In this document: positions 1 through 9,966 of the stretch, one piece after another | Position numbering within the stretch: the first letter of the stretch is position 1 | Layout of the letters: the number at the start of each line of letters is the position of its first letter | Assembly (NCBI RefSeq): GCF_021134715.1 | Contig: NC_060025.1 | Coordinates: 1,240,001-1,304,000, forward strand | Source of the DNA: Daphnia pulex | Lineage: Eukaryota; Arthropoda; Branchiopoda; Diplostraca; Daphniidae | Reading direction: 5' to 3' | Length of the DNA: 64,000 bases | The notes under the pieces: model-generated | What the model was told of the DNA's origin: nothing | Databases searched by the model: none | Seen by the model: only the letters and a program-made list of their open reading frames with translations | Translations under genes and position numbers: made by a program

Positions 1-553
1 ACCATCGCTCCTCTGACGGCACCTCACCGTGCAACTAAAGACACGAAACTTCTCGGCTACAACATCCCCAAAGTAAAAACTTTAAAATTCAAATTGTTTA
101 CAATTACATTCAGAATTATCTTAATATCATTAATGTTTATAGGGAAGTATACTGTCAATCAACATCGACTCGGTGCTTAATGATGCCGACACCTGGAAGG
201 ATCCGCACTGCTTCCGTCCCGAACGACATTTGAATGTCGACATGACCAAAATTGTTAAGAATGAAAATCACATCCCCTTCGGCGTTGGTACATAGCCTAA
301 GCCAAATTACCCAATTCTTAATTTTTACGAAAATTGTATAATTTAATTAATTATAGGCAAGCGGATGTGTTTGGGTGAGCCGTTGACGAGAAACAGTTAC
401 TTCCTGTTCACGTCGGCTCTGGTCAAGACGTTCGACTTTAGCGCCATTCCCGGACAGCCTTTACCGACGCTGGAACCCGTTGTTGGCTTCACGTCAGCCT
501 ACGATGGATTCAAAGCCGTTGCTAAACCCCGATCCGGAATTCCGACTTTTTAA
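1..553 (+). CDS. Cytochrome P450, C-terminal part (5' end outside window)
   Basis: Three exons are visible: 1-72, 143-287 and 357-553, joined by GT-AG introns of about 70 bp in consistent phase. The translation carries the FRPER segment (meander, ERR-triad partner) in exon 2. The haem-binding loop PFGVGKRMCLGEPL is split by the second intron; its cysteine would be the axial thiolate ligand. The C-terminus, ending GIPTF, is typical of microsomal P450s. The spacing and the CLGE loop resemble CYP2-clan enzymes, so the likely role is NADPH-dependent monooxygenation at the ER membrane. The substrate cannot be inferred. The N-terminal anchor and most of the catalytic domain lie off the left edge, so family assignment beyond 'P450' is uncertain. 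Confidence 0.93.
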
Positions 554-1521
554 TTCACCACCAAAATATAATAAATACCCATTATAATATCGCTGACCTG
601 TGTAAAACCACGACCTCAGAATTTGGTTGGAAAATCAAATTTTATTCTATCAATTTGCAAAATCAAAATGTCGTTTGAGACCACCAAAAGTTCGCAATGC
701 AAGTTCATCGGCCCCCGTATCTATATAACCTCTTTTTGTCTAACCGAACAACCCAACAGCTGATTCTATTTTTGGCGAAACAACAAATAATGTTGGAGCT
801 ATAGGGTCAATGGACACGGGGCTGATCTTCCAACTCAATCAGCGAGTTGTTACTCCTTGATTTTGTTTGTTCTTATTTTATATTTAGTCTTTTACGTTCT
901 ATATTCCTTTAACGTTCTCGGAAAACCAGTTTTGATTTTAGTTGATTTTTTGTTTGACTTTATCTCTCACAGCTTGCTTTTGTTATTTCCATCTTGGGAC
1001 GAGGTACATTTTCTTAAACAGAGAAAACGAGTATAGTCTCTCTCTTCTATAATTATTACTTATGTAATCGCGCTATATCTATGTTAATTCTCTTTTTTCG
1101 TTTCTTTTTAGGCTATGTTGCATCAGTCTATAATATATATATCTTCTATCATGAATCTACCGTCTAATTAATTATGCAAAAGAAACAACTCATTTCCAAA
1201 TTTCGAATAACCTAACAGCTGCAAAACTTTAATATTGTGCAGTAGATCAGTCCTGTTGGCAAGGATGAGCCTGGGGGCTGAATAACGAGCCCATTCATCA
1301 AATTATCTCGATCGTCCATTCACCAACAACAAATCGATGTGATCTGAATGAATTTAACACGCAAATGGGTCAATAACAGTCGTTGGCCAACAGCTATACG
1401 AATTGTAATTTAAATAAATGGTTCTTGTATTTAATTTTAGCTGTAAAATGTCTTAAATAATAATTTGGTCATATATAAGTTAAATAGCACATGTTTGACG
1501 TTCAGGATGATAATAGGCGTT
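554..1521. other. Intergenic, AT-rich, no gene seen
   Basis: The stretch holds the 3' flank of the P450, with an AATAAA-like signal near 568, and the 3' flank of the minus-strand gene that follows. I see no sustained coding frame, TIRs or RNA gene. Confidence 0.6.
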
Positions 1522-2223
1522 TTAAACGGTGGCGATTTTCTTGACGCTGGACGAACGGTTCGGTTGTTGCGAGCGCAGCCAGTAAGGTAAAACAGCAGGG
1601 GATCGGTAGATGGGAACAGCCATGGTGGTTGAAGGAACCACTTCAGCCGGGGCGGAATAAACTGGGGCGGAATAAACCGGGGCGGAATAAACCGGGGCGG
1701 AATAAACCGGTGCGGAGTAGGATGCTGTTGGCGGGGCAGCTACATATTCCGGCTTCTTATAGGCCGGAGTGCTGCTGGTGTAAGAGATGGTAGTAGTAGA
1801 CTCCGGCTCCTTGTAGTATTTGGCGGATTGGGTTTCACTTTCGTATTCGGCCTCAACATCATTTTCTTTCTCTTCATTCCCGTGAAATGACTATAGTAAT
1901 AAAATAATTAATTAAATTCTAGTTAATTTGAATTAATTTTAAAATTTCAATTAATTTTAATTGATTTAAATTTTTTAAAATTAAATGAATTAACTTTTAG
2001 TATTTTTAAAAATTTATTTGACTTATGAGACATTTACTTCTTCCTCCGATGCGGGGTAAGCCGGAGCAGAGTAGTTGGATGCGGAATATGTATTCATTTC
2101 AGATGAAACTGGCTCGGAAGAATCCGGTTCGGCGTAGGTAGTAGAAGATGACTTGTTGTAGGATGCGGTAACTGATGCGGCAATCAGAGCGGCCAACACA
2201 ATCAAATTGGAAATGATCTTCAT
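1522..2223 (-). CDS. Secreted VYSAP-repeat protein (YSAP family, member A)
   Basis: Two exons on the minus strand, 2223-2038 and 1890-1522, give a protein of about 184 aa. It starts MKIISNLIVLAALIAASVTA, a clean signal peptide, so the product should be secreted. Serine/tyrosine-rich and acidic regions follow, then four or five copies of the pentapeptide VYSAP, and a tail containing LPYWLRSQ before a basic end. The same plan recurs in the genes at 3299 and 5538, including the WLRS tail in the latter, so these are paralogues. The head-to-head position with the gene at 3299 suggests an inverted duplication. Tyr/Pro/Ala repeats of this kind are common in arthropod cuticle, carapace or adhesive secretions, but no chitin-binding R&R domain is visible and the function is unknown. 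Confidence 0.85.
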
Positions 2224-2304
2224 GGTGGTTTGTGATGGCGGAGTGATTTTAGTTGTTGACTGAAGCAGTTATCGAACTGATCCTTCGGCAGCTGTTCATC
2301 GACG

Positions 2305-2311
2305 ATTTATA
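2305..2311 (-). promoter_or_regulatory. TATA box of YSAP gene A
   Basis: TATAAAT on the minus strand lies about 85 bases upstream of the start codon at 2223. The paralogues at 3299 and 5538 have a TATA box at a similar distance. Confidence 0.6.
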
Positions 2312-2319
2312 CCAAATTT

Positions 2320-3215
2320 AGCAGCTCGTTATTGCTGGCCACACGCAGGAATTTTTTGCAGATTAATAAATACATGTATGATTGATTTGGCGAAAGGGGG
2401 TTACGAACCAAGCCAATTCAGAAGGCCAAAATGAAATTGTATAAATATAGGATCAGACTATTTGACACGGGTGAAGTAGGCGATTCATTTTCTATCTGAA
2501 ACTCACCTCGCGTCCTTAACACGAATAATATGTGCACTGCAATATGAATCGTGATATTCACTAGATTACTTCACATTTGTTGCATTCTATATTTAGAAAA
2601 GTACTCCCAGCATGAAATGGATAGCGTAGGAAAAAAATAAACCGATTTGACTTGCGTGTTTGACAGATTGGGTATTATAATAGTTATACACAATTCCACC
2701 TGTTTACCGCATTTTGTATCTAGTCGAAAGATGGAATTGCTTTGTCATCGAGATGTTAATTTCCTTATTCGTTCGTGACTATAGCGTGATAAATATTAGT
2801 TTCTGCTGTCAGCAGGAAGCGAAATATGAGAGCGACCTTCGTGCCAGAGAATGCAACACTGACGTGATCCGATGGTCACCTTTTGAGCCAATTGAATATT
2901 ATACACTATATAGCGCAATAGGCAACGAATGAAATAACTTGTTTATCCACATCGTGAATCAACGTTCACTGTGTTAAGGACATAATGCGTCATTTCGAAA
3001 ATTGAAAAACAAAATGGGCCAAGCAATCCCCCAAAGCAGATGACCCTGTAACTTCAAATGGGAAGCAGCAACATAGTATAGTATACCGCTGTAATTGGCC
3101 TTTTACATTCATTCTAATAACCTCCTTACCTCATTACTTTCGTTTGAACCTGCCATATGAAAATGTATCTCTTGAATGGATGCCGATCATTTTCATTGAC
3201 ATCAGCCCTGGAATT
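2320..3215. other. Shared upstream region of divergent YSAP genes A and B
   Basis: This is the intergenic stretch between the two TATA boxes. It holds a short inverted repeat (GTCCTTAACAC at 2512-2522, its complement at 2971-2981). I see no coding frame that I believe. Confidence 0.5.
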
Positions 3216-3221
3216 TTTGGG

Positions 3222-3228
3222 TATAAAA
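3222..3228 (+). promoter_or_regulatory. TATA box of YSAP gene B
   Basis: TATAAAA lies about 70 bases upstream of the ATG at 3299, with a plausible start site near the ACATCAGTT at about 3251. Confidence 0.65.
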
Positions 3229-3298
3229 TGAAAGAAATTTTGGCCAAGAGACATCAGTTATCCTACAGCTGTCCAAGCCATTTCACAACTCTTTCAAG

Positions 3299-3774
3299 AT
3301 GAAGGTATAAATAATACACCTGTCATTTCATTTCAGATTTAAATATCATTTGGGGATTATGCAGTTCCTTATTTTCGCTGCTCTGTTTGCTGTCGCTGCC
3401 GCAGCCTACATCAAGACTCCCGCAGTTGCCGTGTCTTCCGAAGAAACTGCTTCCGCCGAACTCGCTTCTTCCGAACCATCCGGTTACGCATCTTCAGTCA
3501 ATTCCGCCACTACTTACTCCACCACGGTATAAGTCTACTCTTTGCATTCGTGATCTTATTCAGATTAATTTTTTAATACGACTACAATTTTCAGACTGCC
3601 AAATCCGAAGTTGAAGAGGAAGATAACGAAGATGATGAGGACGATAATAATTCGAATGGCAATGAAATTACACCAGTTTACACCAGCACTTCAACTTACC
3701 CCACTCCAGCTGTTTATTACAAGGCTCCCGCTTACTCTGCTCCGACATACAAAGCTGCTTACCCCAAATACTAA
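3299..3774 (+). CDS. Small secreted Tyr/Ser-rich acidic protein (YSAP family, member B)
   Basis: Three exons: 3299-3304 (only ATG AAG), 3365-3526 and 3595-3774. They give about 115 aa. The two-codon first exon is shared with the paralogue at 5538 and decides the start. Across the junction the protein reads MKFLIFAALFAVAAAAYIK, a signal peptide. A Ser/Ala/Glu-rich stretch follows, then an acidic run of Glu/Asp/Asn, and a Tyr/Pro tail with a single AYSAP unit rather than a long array. AATAAA at 3814-3819 is the likely polyadenylation signal. Secreted; the cuticle-associated role is inferred only. Confidence 0.85.
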
Positions 3775-5476
3775 TCACTTTCCTTTTAACTTATTGTGAA
3801 ATTTTAATTTTGAAATAAAAAGTATTCACATTTAAATGGCAATGTCGTGATTATTATTTCGATTTGAAAACGAGGTAGGCGTCGTCTGCTCTTGCATAAT
3901 TTTTCTCTCAAGTTTGACATCACGAAAACTGCCGATTCTGAAAAATTCATTCATTTAATCGGCTACAGAATACAGGAATAACACGAACGTACGATTGCTT
4001 TGAAGCGTGAGTATCATTGCGTGACTATACGTTCAATGTGGAAAAGTGTATGTGACTCTGGTGTGTACTCAGCTCTGGCAAGTCAATTGGGAAGTAGGCC
4101 ATCGCTTTTTTTATTCAGAATAATGATAATAATATAGTTCAATATCCCCTGGCAAAGCCGGTTAATTTAGGACACCCCGTGCAAGGTCGCTTGAAGCGTG
4201 ATGGAGTGACGAGTTAATCAAGCAGATAATACCCAGAACATCTGGTCGATTCCCTATTGCAAGCTGGGCTTGTGATGAGAAGAGATGACCTCATGTAACT
4301 CCTCTGTATTGTTGGTGTTATCTAGTTTCTAAATCGGGCAAGATAATCAAAGAGGTATGCTACTCCTTGACTCGCAGCAATATAGGCCAGGTGAGTAAGC
4401 AGAATGTCTGGCTGATTTTTCTGAATTCTTTCGACAATGCAAGTTCCTTTCCCCCCACTGATAGCAAACTGGTTTTTTGAAGGTTGTCTCCTTCTTGTTT
4501 ATCTCTTGGATTTACCCAATCGATTCTTGATAGTATTGTTTGAAAAAGTTGCACATAGTACCATTAGGCCTGACAAAGGATTTATTCTGAAAGTTACTAT
4601 TTTTTTCACTTCAAACTCTACACAAAATATGAGCAAAAAACGAAATAGATCAACCGGGGAAAACCTCAGAATTTCTAATGAGTATAACAAACTGGTTTGT
4701 CGAAATGAAAATAGAAATTTTTGGAAATCTTAATCGTTATAGACTCATAATTGAAGATACTTTGAGATTGGCATTGGCACCGTTCATCTGATTTAGTTTG
4801 TTGACCCCGTACAGTCGTTTTCCGTGCGAGTGATTTATTATTTGCAATTTATTTAGTTATCATTTCTAACTTGTAGTTTTCTTTGATAGAACATGCAGTA
4901 ACTGGTGTCTAGCTGTTCCCTCCCATCGTTCAAACTTGTGCACATGAATGAGTTTTACTTTATTAATTACGTTTCAACGCTTTTGCGATTCTCAGACAGA
5001 TTGAATAATAGTCCAATTATAATCTTCGGCATTGGCAATCAATCTTCGATTAACCTCTCATTAAGCAAGTACGTACGCAGCTCGCACCTTTTATTTTTTC
5101 AAGTATTTTTTGTTTAAAATTCTTTTCTAATTCTCGTAAAATGTCTCTGAAAAAATGTTGAATCTGAGACAAGGACTTTTGCCCGTCGTGAAATCGTGAA
5201 CGCGTGACGCGTGCTTAAACGGTTGTCTAAACATTGAGAATGTCCGAGCCTGTCCTGTGTTTTTACTGTCGCCGCTCGCGAAACTGGTTCATTTGACACA
5301 CTTCAACTGATTATGTATTGGCGAATTCTCTGTAAAAGAGTGGAAAGGGCGATGACAACAATAGGTTTGTCCTTCTCCGGTGCATTCCCCCTAACAATCC
5401 GGCCCTTACCCGATTACTTTCATTTAATCAAAGAAAGTACCTCCCACGACTATGCAGTCTAATCGCTGTCAAATGC
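3775..5476. other. Intergenic, no gene seen
   Basis: Open frames near 4360-4730 exist on both strands but lack splice context, a signal peptide or any recognisable motif. I treat them as chance. The last 100 bases are the promoter of the gene at 5538. Confidence 0.5.
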
Positions 5477-5483
5477 TATAAAA
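5477..5483 (+). promoter_or_regulatory. TATA box of YSAP gene C
   Basis: TATAAAA sits 55-61 bases upstream of the ATG at 5538, followed by an initiator-like TTCAGTCATC near 5509. Confidence 0.65.
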
Positions 5484-5537
5484 TCGTCAATCAACTCCGA
5501 TGGAGGTATTCAGTCATCTACATTTACTCTTGCCAAC

Positions 5538-6291
5538 ATGAAGGTAAAACACCAAGTGATATTCTTTTTTTAAATTTTGAATTTAATTAATTCACAAATC
5601 TTTTTGACATTTCAGTTTATCATTTTTGCTGCATTGTTCGCCGTTGCTACCGCTGCCTATGGTACGACTTACTCAGAGCCAGCTTCATCTGAAATTGCTT
5701 CTTCCGAAGGGGCTTCATCCGCACCAGTTTACTCCGCATCGGACAAACATGTACGTATTTCTCGAAAACCTAGACAGACCTTTTCTATGTTTTTTACATT
5801 TTCTGATTGCTTATCAGTACGATGGCAACAATGAAGACGACGACGATGATGATGAAGATGTCAAAGATAACACTTCGGATGAGACTAAGGACACAGCTAC
5901 CTCATACAATTCAAAAGTTAACAGCAAGGATTCCGAAAAGTCGTCATCGGAAAAGGCCAGTTCCATAACGCAGGAGGATACCAAATCCACATACGATGCC
6001 AACTTCAACGATGAAACCGAAGAGACTAAATCAACGACTGTCTCATACGTCACCCCAGCTTACTCTGCCCCGGCATATTCTGCCCCGGCATACTCTGCCC
6101 CGGCATATTCTGCCCCGACATACTCTGCCCCGGTATACTCTGCCCCGGTATACTCTGCCCCGGAATACTCTGCCCCGGAATACTCCCCTCCGGAATACTC
6201 TCCTCCTGATTACTCCGCTCCGGCCGCTCCTTCCTATGTAACCCCGGGCACCCTTTTGCCTTTTTGGCTACGATCAAGAAGTCAGTACTAA
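5538..6291 (+). CDS. Secreted YSAP-repeat protein with acidic domain (YSAP family, member C)
   Basis: Exons 5538-5543 (ATG AAG only), 5616-5750 and 5818-6291 give about 204 aa. The signal peptide is MKFIIFAALFAVATAAYG. Next comes a Ser-rich stretch, an Asp/Glu run directly after the second intron, and a Lys/Ser/Thr/Asp-rich region. It ends with 11 or so tandem pentapeptides of form xYSAP/xYSPP and a tail ending LPFWLRSRSQY. The tail matches the LPYWLRS of member A. The layout (signal, acidic linker, YSAP array, basic aromatic tail) suggests an extracellular structural or matrix protein. Tyrosines in the repeats could be cross-linked, but this is inference. Confidence 0.88.
6058..6225 (+). repeat. 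Coding 15-bp minisatellite (YSAP array)
   Basis: About eleven tandem 15-bp units of type TACTCTGCCCCGGCA encode the YSAP pentapeptides of gene C. The first units are almost identical and the last diverge toward YSPP, as expected for slippage-driven arrays. Confidence 0.9.
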
Positions 6292-6711
6292 ATTATTTAC
6301 TATTTAAATCCTGTGTGCTCTTTGCTGTAACCATAGTTTCTACAAAACAAATTATTTATAATAGATATCTTTCATTCAAGCTTAGCAGAATCCTGAACAC
6401 CAGCGTCAATTTCTCGCATATAACAAAAATCATACTTTCAGGTCGTACTGTACCTGATGCTGTTAGTGATTTTATGTTTTGTTCTTTTAATGAAAGACAA
6501 GAAATTCCATCATGGGGGCATCGTTCAATTAAGAATAGGCCCCTATTGCGGACGACGAGTTATAAAAGGAAATTCAGTTTGTGTGTGTATTTCTATCCAA
6601 CTGTGAATTTTCAGAAATGAAAAACAAATTGAGCATTCGGTTGTTCTTGAGAAGATCGTGTTAGTTGAGCTTGTTGCAGCTTCAATCGATGCAGCTGCCA
6701 ACAAAGAGTTA
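6292..6711. other. Convergent 3' flanks
   Basis: The stretch lies between the stop of the YSAP gene C and the stop of the minus-strand gene ending at 6712. I see nothing else supportable in it. Confidence 0.5.
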
Positions 6712-7108
6712 TTAGCCTGCGAACACACCGACTCCGTAGGACGGGTAAGGACGGTAAGGGTATCTAATTGGCAAATTGAAATTTATGAATTTTCTAAAAT
6801 TGTCTAATGGTAATGCAACTAACTTACCCATAGGCACCACCGTAACCAGGAGAATAGCTAGGATAGCTAGGATAAGCGCTGGGATAATATGATGAAGGGT
6901 AACCACCGAAACCACCTCCGAATCCGCCGGGATAAACTGCCGGCAAGGCACCAGCGTACAGGCCAATGTTTCTCTCATAGCCAAGATGATGAGTGGCCGC
7001 TACTTCCATGTCGTTTTCGGCATCAGTAGGAACCAATTCAACGGCCGGCTGGATGGGCCCTGCAGCAGCCGCAGCGACGAAGAACATCAGAATGGCCAAT
7101 TTCATCAT
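6712..7108 (-). CDS. Secreted Gly/Tyr/Pro-rich protein (PSY repeats)
   Basis: Coding exons 7108-6828 and 6763-6712 give about 110 aa. The exon begins after an acceptor (GATGGTAG) a few bases upstream. I therefore start at 7108 (MMKLAILMFFVAAAAAG, a signal peptide) rather than at the in-frame ATGs at 7120. A 5' UTR exon with donor GTAAGTTAAC lies near 7190. The mature part has an acidic segment, then PGGFGGGFGGYPSSYYPS and repeated YPSYPS units, and ends YPSYGVGVFAG. Composition resembles low-complexity cuticle or egg-case proteins. It is not obviously homologous to the YSAP genes next door but shares their small-secreted, TATA-driven plan. Function unknown. Confidence 0.82.
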
Positions 7109-7272
7109 TTCTACCATCACAACAATAACAATTTAATTGTTTAAATTTTAAGGTAATAACTTAACTAGGCAAGAGAACAGTTAACTTACCGAAATGTTTT
7201 GAAGAATCTTTTGAGTTGCAGCTTGAAGACGGTTGAAGAAGATGTGATGAAAACAGATGACCACCGCTCACC

Positions 7273-7279
7273 TTTTATA
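7273..7279 (-). promoter_or_regulatory. TATA box of Gly/Tyr-rich gene
   Basis: TATAAAA on the minus strand lies upstream of the non-coding first exon of the gene ending at 6712. Confidence 0.55.
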
Positions 7280-8173
7280 CCAAAGATGTTCCTCTCTGTT
7301 TGGACTGCAACAAAGAACTTTCTCTTCGAACCCGGAAGAATGGACACGAGTTAGGAGACCTACGCTATTTAGTAACAGTCACTCTGCTGGTTACGAAATC
7401 AATTTGGCGCATCGACCTTTGGAGTTCATCGACCATTACGTAAAGTATGTAGGCCTATTTAGACTGTTTGGATGTCAGGAGGGATCACTGACCTGGACTA
7501 TATTTAGAGCCCACGCTCCCCTCATACCGGAACAAGTCTTCGTCGCAACAGTTATTTTAGAATAAATAATCGGTTGGAAAATCGCAGGTAGAAAAAGGAC
7601 ACAACGCAACAGCAGGTAGGTAGGTCTATTACAAAAATAGCCTACACAGACCCTTCCTCAACATGTTTTTTCTTGAGGGTCAGGTTTGTTATTGAAAAAG
7701 GTCGTTTTTCTTTCTTATTCTATAGAATGACAGAAAGAAAATTTTAGTATAATATTATTAGATTACGCTTCAATATCTTTGGCTTAAATCGGTAGCCTAT
7801 ATTTATACTACGCATTCAGAATTTCGCGATGAACACAATTAGATTGAATTGTAACTTGAAGGTGATTAAAATTTAATTGATGAAAACTACTTGAAATTTT
7901 TGTTTGCAGGTAATAACCTGAGTGATTAAATGTCCACCTCTGAGCCACCCCAAAGGACATGGTCGCCAAAGTTACGGCCATCCTCAGCCAAATCCTATTT
8001 AATTAAAAGGATATTCATATTATTAGGACTTAATTTTATGTGAAGTATATGTGAAATAATCTAATGAAAACTAATCAGAAACTATATTCAATTAATTTTT
8101 ATTTCAATTAATTAGAAAATCGAAAAACGGTGGTTTTGTTGGCTTGTTTGTGCTCATGCACCAGCCCATTTGT
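7280..8173. other. Intergenic, no gene seen
   Basis: A chance plus-strand frame at 7257-7565 overlaps the promoter of the minus gene and shows no motif. The rest is AT-rich without features I can support. Confidence 0.5.
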
Positions 8174-8232
8174 TATATAAAGCCTAAGCAGAACATCCAT
8201 GTAGTGTCAGGAAAAGTTCTCCATTTTCAAAC

Positions 8233-8793
8233 ATGGCGTCTAAAGATCATTTTCTCAGCCAAGTTCCCGAATACCAGCCGTGGTACAAAAAGTGGTTGGA
8301 GAAAATACGTTCCGGTCATTCCGGTAAGAAAAATAAGGCTCCGGATACAGCAGGTCCACAACCGCCCGCCCGCCAAGCTGCCGATCAGAATGCCAGAATG
8401 CAACAAAGTCTACAAAATGATCAGCATTTCTCGTATTGGCACCATCATCATCATTATTTGAATGAACTACAGTCGTCCCCATCGAGCCAACAGCTGCCTG
8501 CACTTTCGAGCCCTGAACCAAACCAAAATGGCTTGAAAAATGCTGATCAATCCGGATTTGTCGAGACCGCAGGAATTCAACAACCAAACGTGAGCGACTG
8601 TAACAACGTCCCTGATTCACGTGTTCTTACTCCGCCTCAAGACTTTTCCATGGAAAACACTGGACGTGCTGACGTTTATTGTGTGTCGGGCACAGGAGAT
8701 TGTCAGGCCACACAAATGTACCACTACGCGGATGCAACACCTGATTTTTATTCCGACAGTTACTGTTCCGATTCGTTCGCTAGTGCTGATTGA
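8233..8793 (+). CDS. Uncharacterised 186-aa protein, single exon
   Basis: One open frame starts MASKDHFLSQVPEYQPWYKKW. TATATAA at 8174-8180 lies about 55 bases upstream, and AATAAA at 8848-8853 lies downstream. There is no signal peptide or membrane segment. The N-terminal 50 residues are basic with aromatic residues. A five-histidine run (WHHHHHY) lies near residue 74, the middle is Gln/Ser/Pro-rich, and the C-terminus is rich in Tyr, Asp and Ser (DFYSDSYCSDSFASAD). I do not recognise a family. The TATA promoter and lack of introns suggest a stage- or tissue-specific gene. It could be an intrinsically disordered regulator, but nothing proves this. Confidence 0.75.
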   Translation: MASKDHFLSQVPEYQPWYKKWLEKIRSGHSGKKNKAPDTAGPQPPARQAADQNARMQQSLQNDQHFSYWHHHHHYLNELQSSPSSQQLPALSSPEPNQNGLKNADQSGFVETAGIQQPNVSDCNNVPDSRVLTPPQDFSMENTGRADVYCVSGTGDCQATQMYHYADATPDFYSDSYCSDSFASAD

Positions 8794-8859
8794 ATCTCAT
8801 CCTGGGGAATCAAAACTTAATGATACCTATGTCCTGATATGGAATTGAATAAAACAAAA

Positions 8860-9966
8860 ATTTCTGATAATTTACAATCTCGTTATTGATGCTTCTAAGT
8901 TTAAGTTTTCGAATAGCGTGGTTCCACTACCATTGGGCAGCATCGAGTTGGGTAGTTGGGTAATATCGTTTATCGGTTTCAACATGTAAATTCTAAATTT
9001 TTCTACGGGATTCTGTACAGTCTAATGAATGTAATCCAATTCAATTTAATTTAGTCTAATTTAGTTTCTGATGACCCAATAAGGGTCCCTAAACGTGCCC
9101 CCTCCCCAAAAGGTTTTTACAAGTATTAGAGGGGTCTGGGCGTCTGGCCTCTGTCAATCCACTTTATGAAGGGCAAAAGGCTAAATTAATCATATTATTT
9201 TCTAGTCCTATCTGAAAACCCATGACCTTATGGCTATGGCGTGGGGGATCCGGGGAAGTTAAATCACGCTATTTTATCCTGTCCTGTGGTCCACTGTGAG
9301 TTAAAGTTGTCACGCTATTTTATCCCTGTCCTGTGGTCCACATTGAGGATTATCTATAAATGATTAATTATTTGATTTTGCCGCTTTTTTCTTTGCCAAA
9401 CCTTTATAATGTGAGTAATTAAATAACTGTAATATTTTATATTTATTATCATGATTAATTTTTAGCTGCACGAATGCTAGATTAATAAAAAGTTAAAAAC
9501 CACTTAAAATTGATCATGATGTTTTAGGTTTTACCAATAGGTGGCGGTGGCGTCAATCTTTAAACACGCCCATCTAAACAGGTTATGATTTTGATTTTTG
9601 ATGAGTTAAACTGGTTAAACTGCCTTACTCGATAGTCGATACTCTGTACATTTTTGATATCTTCTGCAAAGAAAACTAAAAAAAATATTCTAAAAAACAA
9701 ATGTAATTCAATTTCCATAAGCTATAGGGCTATCGTGCAGTCAAAAATTTAAATAGTTAACTCGGTAAGTTTATCAGTTTAAAGCATCTTGATGCTTGTC
9801 GATTTCGATCTCCACCTGAAGTAATGTGATATGTTGTAACACATCTCCACTATTCTATTTACATTACATATCTTAATTAAGCCGTCTCAGTTTACAAGAA
9901 AGGATAGGGAGCATAAGAAGCACATTAGTGCCTATTGTTTAAAGGTTCTGTTTGCTTGAGCTGAAA
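8860..9966. other. Intergenic with a short direct repeat
   Basis: Apart from the 31-bp direct repeat at 9264-9341, I see only AT-rich sequence and the promoter of the gene at 9967. A GATA/ATCGAT-like cluster lies near 9630. Confidence 0.5.
9264..9341. repeat. Direct repeat, 31 bp, two copies
   Basis: TCACGCTATTTTATCC followed by TGTCCTGTGGTCCAC occurs at 9264-9294 and, with one extra C, at 9310-9341. It is a small local duplication of unknown role. Confidence 0.85.

Noticed and set aside
2714-2932. 72-codon plus-strand open frame between YSAP genes A and B
   Set aside because: It starts at a non-ATG codon and has no splice context, signal peptide or motif. It sits in the shared promoter region.
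2512-2981. Possible MITE bounded by GTCCTTAACAC inverted repeat
   Set aside because: The match is only 11 bases, with no extension and no target duplication. Too weak for an element call.
4360-4733. Overlapping open frames on both strands (about 60-100 codons)
   Set aside because: They have no promoter, splice or domain signal, and overlap each other in the AT-rich intergenic stretch, as expected by chance.
6050-6277. Repetitive minus-strand and +1-frame peptides over the YSAP array
   Set aside because: They are shadows of the 15-bp coding repeat in other frames. The spliced plus-strand frame with a signal peptide is the real one.
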